Part shown: positions 5,586 through 5,625 of the stretch, one piece after another
How the letters are laid out: each line of letters starts with the position of its first letter
Numbering within the stretch: position 1 is the stretch's first letter
Assembly (NCBI GenBank): GCA_018701055.1
Contig: JABIUH010000195.1
Span: 1-5,625 of the forward strand
Length of the DNA stretch: 5,625 nucleotides
Direction of reading: 5' to 3'
Source of the DNA: Woeseia sp.
GTDB taxonomy: Bacteria > Pseudomonadota > Gammaproteobacteria > Steroidobacterales > Woeseiaceae
Position numbers and translations under genes: made by a program
The notes under the pieces: model-generated
Databases searched by the model: none
What the model was told of the DNA's origin: nothing
What the model saw: the letters and a program-made list of their open reading frames with translations, nothing else

Positions 5586-5625
5586 CTCTACTACGTCTCC
5601 CCAAATTCAAGTCGACCAAACAAGA

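Larger units (their letters stand above)
4839..5625. other. Long non-coding stretch with no recognisable gene
   Basis: About 790 bp follow the symporter stop without a convincing gene. Open frames exist on the minus strand (4902-5198 from GTG, 98 codons; 5309-5530, 73 codons) and on the plus strand (from ATG 5395 to the window end, 77 codons). None has a visible ribosome site or a domain I recognise, their composition is unlike the neighbouring genes, and two of them run into the REP palindrome. A 10-bp perfect palindrome GCAGCGCTGC sits at 4843-4852 just after the symporter stop, but it has no loop or T-run, so I do not call a terminator. Short direct repeats occur (GTGCCCA at 5168-5174 and 5180-5186; CTTGGGTT at 5252-5259 and 5262-5269). 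A small hairpin CCCAC-TTAC-GTGGG lies near 5447-5460. The stretch may be decayed accessory DNA. Confidence 0.6.

Noticed and set aside
5395..5625. Plus-strand open frame from ATG to the window end (77 codons)
   Set aside because: It runs straight through the REP palindrome and has an Arg/Ser-rich composition typical of reading a GC-rich repeat.
4500..5625. CRISPR array or iteron-like tandem repeats
   Set aside because: Only single pairs of 7-8 bp repeats occur; there is no regular repeat-spacer series.

Overview
The window holds a compact, probably catabolic gene cluster on a bacterial chromosome. It has the edge of an IS200-like (REP-associated) tyrosine transposase on the left and a long non-coding stretch ending in a REP-type palindrome on the right. 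The first 18 residues of the left-edge gene match the N-terminus of a transposase family common in Gammaproteobacteria. That match, the imperfect palindrome with a GCAGCGACGC core and the moderate GC content suggest a gammaproteobacterium, perhaps marine. This is inference from context, not proof.

Layout: (1) 1-55, minus, 5' end of a Y1/RAYT-type transposase running off the window. (2) 56-186, intergenic. (3) 187-1266, minus, an enolase-superfamily (mandelate racemase-like) enzyme. (4) 1267-1315, a 49-bp divergent intergenic segment with a perfect extended -10 box for the plus-strand operon. (5) 1316-2131, plus, a PhyH-family Fe(II)/2-oxoglutarate dioxygenase. (6) 2128-3390, plus, a class V aminotransferase-fold PLP enzyme of the cysteine desulfurase-like VC1184 type without the desulfurase cysteine. 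(7) 3387-4838, plus, a sodium:solute symporter (SSS) family transporter. (8) 4839-5625, about 790 bp with no recognisable gene and a REP-like palindrome at 5493-5585.

The three plus-strand genes are joined by 4-bp start/stop overlaps (ATGA, GTGA) and almost certainly form one translationally coupled operon. The enolase-like gene is divergently transcribed from the same short control region. A reasonable reading is a small-molecule utilisation locus. The symporter would import an organic acid, amino acid or betaine-like solute, the dioxygenase would hydroxylate it, the PLP enzyme would cleave or rearrange an amino-bearing intermediate, and the enolase-superfamily enzyme would dehydrate or epimerise an alpha-hydroxy (or amino) acid. 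I do not recognise the combination as a named pathway, the substrate cannot be read from the sequence, and no regulator lies in the window.

Three of the four complete genes use non-ATG starts (GTG, TTG, GTG). The most informative oddities are the Lys-x-Cys in place of the usual Lys-x-Lys in the enolase-like enzyme together with its shortened capping region, the missing cysteine in the PLP enzyme, and a possible +1 frameshift or homopolymer indel at the 5' end of the dioxygenase gene.
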